DNA of 52,894 nt from NCBI RefSeq assembly GCF_009649815.1, contig NZ_WJIC01000038.1, positions 1 to 52,894 on the forward strand, in the 5' to 3' direction. Each line of letters starts with the position of its first letter. The first letter of the stretch is position 1. The position numbers and the translations under genes are program-made. The stretch is from Nocardia sp. SYP-A9097 (GTDB lineage Bacteria; Actinomycetota; Actinomycetes; Mycobacteriales; Mycobacteriaceae). Below the pieces are notes generated by a model. It searched no databases and was not told the DNA's origin. It saw only the letters and a list, made by a program, of their open reading frames with translations. Positions 50,133-52,894 of this stretch are shown in pieces.

Positions 50133-51326
50133 GTGTCTGTTCCCCGTGCCCGCCAGATTGCCTTGACTGCGTCCGAGCGGCGCCGGCTCGAGAAATTGGC
50201 TTACTCCCGCACCGCCGAGATCGGGCTGGTCGTGCGTGTTCGGATCGTCCTCGATGCCGCCGATGGCTACTCGAACAACAAGATCGCCGTGCGGCAGCAG
50301 GTCCATCTCGACACGGTGCGAACCTGGCGTGGCCGATACGCAGACCACGGCCTCGACGGGCTCAAAGACCGGCCCCGTGTGGGCCGGCCGCCCCGATTCA
50401 CTCCTGTCCAACGCGCCGAGATCAAAGCCCTGGCGTGCCAGCTGCCGGCCGAAACCGGTGTGCCGCTGTCACGGTGGAGCAGCACAGACCTGGCCACCGA
50501 GGCGATCGGCCGGGGCATCATGGCGGCGATCTCAGCCTCGACCGTCCGCCGGATCCTGGCCGAGGATGCGCTCAAGCCATGGCAGTATCAGTCGTGGGTG
50601 TTCATTCGCGACCCCGACTTCGCCGCGAAAGCGGCCCGGGTACTCGACCTCTACCAGCGGGTCTGGGGCGGCATCCCACTCGGCGACAACGAGTACGTGA
50701 TCTCCTCCGACGAGAAGACCTCGATCCAAGCCCGCTGCCGCTGCCACCCCACACTGCCGCCCGGCGTCTCCCGCACAATGCGCGTCAACCACGAATACGA
50801 CCGCGGTGGCTCCCTGGCCTACCTGGCCGCCTACGACGTCCACCACGCCCAGGTATCGGGGCACTGCGCGGCCAAGACCGGGATCGTGCCGTTCATGACC
50901 CTGGTGGAGAAGGTCATGACCAGCGAGCCCTACGCCTCGGCCGAACGGGTGTTCTGGGTGGTCGACAACGGATCCTCGCACCGCGGCAAAGCCGCTGCCG
51001 ATCGGCTGGCCGCGCGGTTTCCCAAGGCGGTCATGGTCCACACCCCGGTGCACGCCTCCTGGTTGAACCAGGTGGAGATTTTCTTCTCCATCGTGCAACG
51101 AAAAGTCGTGTCTCCCAACGATTTCACCAGCCTTGACCAGGTCGAAGACCGACTCTCCGTCTTCGGGCGTCGTTACAACGAGACCGCCCGGCCCTTCGAA
51201 TGGAAGTTCACCCCGGCCGACCTCGAGGACCTGATGGCCCGGATCGAGCGGCACGAACAGAAAGAGCACTCCCAACAGCCCACCGGCTGCGATCACCAGA
51301 CTGCCGCTTCACCGGCCGCCGCGTGA
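50133..51326 (+). CDS. IS630-family DDE transposase
   Basis: A 397-residue transposase. The N-terminal helix-turn-helix region (GYSNNKIAVRQQVHLDTVRTW) is followed by the linker LKDRPRVGRPPRFT. The catalytic triad is Asp193 (VISSDEKTS), Asp278 (WVVDNGSSH) and Glu314 (LNQVEIFFS). The GTG start at 50133 gives the family's usual length; the ribosome binding site is weak. Full-length, with no stops or frameshift. Confidence 0.92.
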   Translation: MSVPRARQIALTASERRRLEKLAYSRTAEIGLVVRVRIVLDAADGYSNNKIAVRQQVHLDTVRTWRGRYADHGLDGLKDRPRVGRPPRFTPVQRAEIKALACQLPAETGVPLSRWSSTDLATEAIGRGIMAAISASTVRRILAEDALKPWQYQSWVFIRDPDFAAKAARVLDLYQRVWGGIPLGDNEYVISSDEKTSIQARCRCHPTLPPGVSRTMRVNHEYDRGGSLAYLAAYDVHHAQVSGHCAAKTGIVPFMTLVEKVMTSEPYASAERVFWVVDNGSSHRGKAAADRLAARFPKAVMVHTPVHASWLNQVEIFFSIVQRKVVSPNDFTSLDQVEDRLSVFGRRYNETARPFEWKFTPADLEDLMARIERHEQKEHSQQPTGCDHQTAASPAAA

Positions 51327-51358
51327 ACCCCCGAAGAACTTGCGGGCGGGACCACTTA

Positions 51359-52134
51359 GCTCCGCCGCCCTCCAACGTCTCGAAGCAGGCCGGTCGAAAA
51401 GCCCACGCAAACAAGACGTTCGGGAACTGTGCAGTCTCTACGAAGTCAGCACAGAGGAAACCGAGAAGACCGTCGGACTCTCGATCCAAGCGTCGAGCAA
51501 GGACGACGACGGCGTGACAGCCCTCGGCGGACTCTTCACCGATGCCTTCAACATGTACGTCGGAATGGAACGATCCGCCCGCAACCTGGTCACCTACCAG
51601 GAGCAAGTACCAGGGCTGCTACAAACCGCGGACTACGCCCGGGCCACCTTCGGCGCATTCCCCGGCTACACCAGCCAGGACGACATCGACCGACGCGTCG
51701 AGGTCCGTTTGAAGCGACAGATCATTGTCACCCGCAAGGCGCGCCCGCTGGCCCTGGAAGTCCTACTCCACGAATCGGCCCTGCACCGGGTCATGGGCAG
51801 CACACGCGTCATGGCCGCCCAACTCAAGCACCTTGCCGAAGCCAGCACCATGCCGAACGTCAGTGTGCGCGTTCACCCGTACTCCGCAGGCATGACGTGG
51901 GGCTTCCTTCACGGCACATTCGTCCTCCTGGACTTCGGTACCGACAACCGAGGCAAACAGATCGAACCTCCCGTTGTGTACATCGAGGGCAGGTTGGGCA
52001 ATGACCAGTACATGGAAAAGCCCGACGACGTCCGGCGTTACCATGAGCTTGCCGAGGCCATCCGCACGGATGCGCTGAACGAGGTGAAATCGCGAGACCT
52101 TCTTCGCGGGGTAGCAAGGGAGTATGCGGCGTGA
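51359..52134 (+). pseudogene. 3' fragment of XRE-DUF5753 regulator
   Basis: After the element the frame resumes SSAALQRLEAGRSKSPRKQD, the second half of the helix-turn-helix, then the DUF5753 domain with MERSARNLVTYQEQVPGLLQ, TADYARA, LLHESALHRVMGS and MTWGFLHGTFVLLDFG. This is the ligand or partner domain of actinobacterial regulators that pair with DUF397 proteins. The fragment stays open into the IS end, so a protein lacking its first DNA-binding helices could still be made. It overlaps the DUF397 gene by 4 bases. Confidence 0.85.
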
Positions 52135-52337
52135 ACGTCGACCTGACTGACGCACACTGGTACAAGAGCAGCTATAGCGAAAGTGGCTCCCAGTGTGTGG
52201 AAATCGCCTTCCTCGATGAAGGCGTGGTCGGCGTCCGAGACTCCAAGAATCCCACCGGCCCAGCCTTGCTCTTCAGCAGCGCTGATTGGACCGCGTTCAC
52301 CGCGGGCGTCAAGGACCGCCGGTTCGATCAGGCTTAG
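52131..52337 (+). CDS. DUF397 family protein
   Basis: A 68-residue protein with the DUF397 pattern: WYKSSYSESGSQCVEIAF, VGVRDSKNPTGPALLFS and the closing WTAFTAGVKDRRFD. DUF397 proteins are encoded directly after XRE-DUF5753 regulators and are proposed to act as their partner, in some cases as a toxin-antitoxin-like pair. The GTG start overlaps the regulator stop. Its regulator is here broken by an insertion sequence. Confidence 0.9.
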   Translation: MNVDLTDAHWYKSSYSESGSQCVEIAFLDEGVVGVRDSKNPTGPALLFSSADWTAFTAGVKDRRFDQA

Positions 52338-52767
52338 AGGAGGCAGCACTCCGCTGGATGTGGAACCCATTGTTGATGGCGGGGTGGCAATTTCCACCCT
52401 GACTCGACATCCCGACTCTACGAGCACCTCGAACCCTGCGCCTGATTCGTCAGCCAGCAGAACGACACTGTCGAACCCAGGCCCTACACACCCACGCAGT
52501 GCCCTGGGCTCACCGCATAGTCAGCTAGCATTCCGAGCGACTGGTATCGAGTCATTCACTGATGCGGCACTGGTCGATTACCCAGAAGAGCCCTGCCAGG
52601 ACGCCATGCCTGACGGGGCTTTTCGTTAGCTGCCAGAAAGCGGCTCTTCCGCCTCCTCGCCGGCCCCTATCAGGGCAGCCCACATCCGTCGGCGCCCCGT
52701 GTGCCGAAAACATCCCACACGTTCCAGCCGCCTCCGGGTAGCGGTCTCCGTTGAACTGTTGGGGTTA
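52338..52767. other. Stretch without a gene, terminator at 52589-52623
   Basis: No convincing coding frame lies between the DUF397 gene and the right repeat. It contains one clear hairpin terminator and otherwise GC-rich sequence. Confidence 0.5.
52589..52623 (+). terminator. Rho-independent terminator
   Basis: AGCCC (52589-52593) pairs with GGGCT (52616-52620), with an inner CAGG/CCTG stem, and is followed by TTT. It lies about 250 bases downstream of the DUF397 gene on the same strand. Confidence 0.6.
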
Positions 52768-52894
52768 CCCTATCTGCCAGACTCGCCCGAGACATGGTGA
52801 CCATGTAGTTCTCTGAAGATATGGGCGAGATCGGATGTTCTGAACGTGACCCTGAGTGTCACCGACCTGGCCACCGGCGATGATGGTGCCGTGG
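52768..52894. repeat. Right copy of the 127-bp terminal inverted repeat
   Basis: Exact reverse complement of bases 1-127. Read rightward, the first bases encode SARLARDMVTM and a stop, the C-terminal end of the protein at 87-365. The upstream frame here contains a TGA and is unrelated, so only the tail of that gene is present in this copy. Confidence 0.97.

Larger units (their letters stand above)
49682..51355 (+). mobile_element. IS630-family insertion sequence with passenger gene
   Basis: A 1674-bp element bounded by perfect 29-bp inverted repeats, 49682-49710 and 51327-51355, beginning GTGGTCCCGCCCGC. It is flanked by TTA on both sides (49679-49681 and 51356-51358). Because the bases beyond also match the repeat ends, the duplication could be read as TA, TTA or CTTAG. 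It encodes a DDE transposase rightward and a small leftward passenger protein. Both genes and both ends are intact, so the copy may be active. Confidence 0.92.

Noticed and set aside
1..52894. CRISPR arrays, tRNA or rRNA genes
   Set aside because: I saw no regularly spaced direct repeats and no cloverleaf with a matching anticodon or acceptor end on either strand.
1..52894. The window as a complete linear plasmid with 127-bp telomeres
   Set aside because: A perfect 127-bp repeat with an abrupt inner edge fits an assembly node better than a telomere. No replication or telomere-protein gene is present, and no telomere palindrome series is visible.

Overview
The window is high-GC actinobacterial DNA, most likely from a mycolic-acid bacterium such as Nocardia or a close relative. 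The grounds are GTG and TTG starts, many actinobacterial family proteins (DUF1918, DUF2188, DUF4254, DUF397, DUF4913, SCO6880 family), cutinase-like proteins and a glycine-rich protein of a type I associate with Nocardia. I infer the genus from family content only. No replication initiator, partition pair or relaxase is visible, so this is probably a fragment of a larger conjugative plasmid or integrated element. Its first and last 127 bases are exact reverse complements, so both ends sit at the inner edge of an inverted repeat that continues outside the window.

Bases 1-2.7 kb hold small proteins and long stretches with no convincing gene. Bases 2.8-7.1 kb are an arsenic island: a MerR regulator head-to-head with a truncated ArsR-ArsN fusion, then arsM, arsI and a divergent arsR with a paired operator. 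I see no arsenite pump or arsenate reductase. Bases 7.1-12.1 kb carry a possible CsrA-like protein, an XRE-TPR regulator, a beta-lactamase-fold hydrolase, an unknown protein and a DUF4254 protein.

Bases 12.2-20.4 kb are a compact cassette. A leftward XRE domain-peptide deformylase fusion faces a rightward operon of two radical SAM enzymes, a creatininase-family hydrolase, an arylsulfotransferase-like propeller protein, a GT2 glycosyltransferase, a methyltransferase and a P-loop kinase-like protein. It looks like a small biosynthetic system of unknown product.

Bases 20.4-47.0 kb are a leftward, largely overlapping set of genes for a type IV secretion-like conjugation apparatus: VirD4-, VirB4-, VirB6- and VirB2-like proteins, an SCO6880 protein, an NlpC/P60 hydrolase, two lipoproteins and a ParA-like ATPase. 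In its middle are seven consecutive genes of unknown function whose products all end in the same kind of C-terminal module, an A-[I/V]-[D/E] helix 35-39 residues from the end followed by an acidic, proline-rich tail. At the promoter-proximal end are two cutinases and a lipase (two of the three lack the catalytic serine), a glycine-zipper protein and a 32-residue amphipathic peptide. I infer a transfer machine adapted to a mycolate envelope.

Bases 47.4-52.9 kb hold an MmyB-type regulator, a frameshifted gene, a DUF5753 regulator split by an IS630-family element, and its DUF397 partner.
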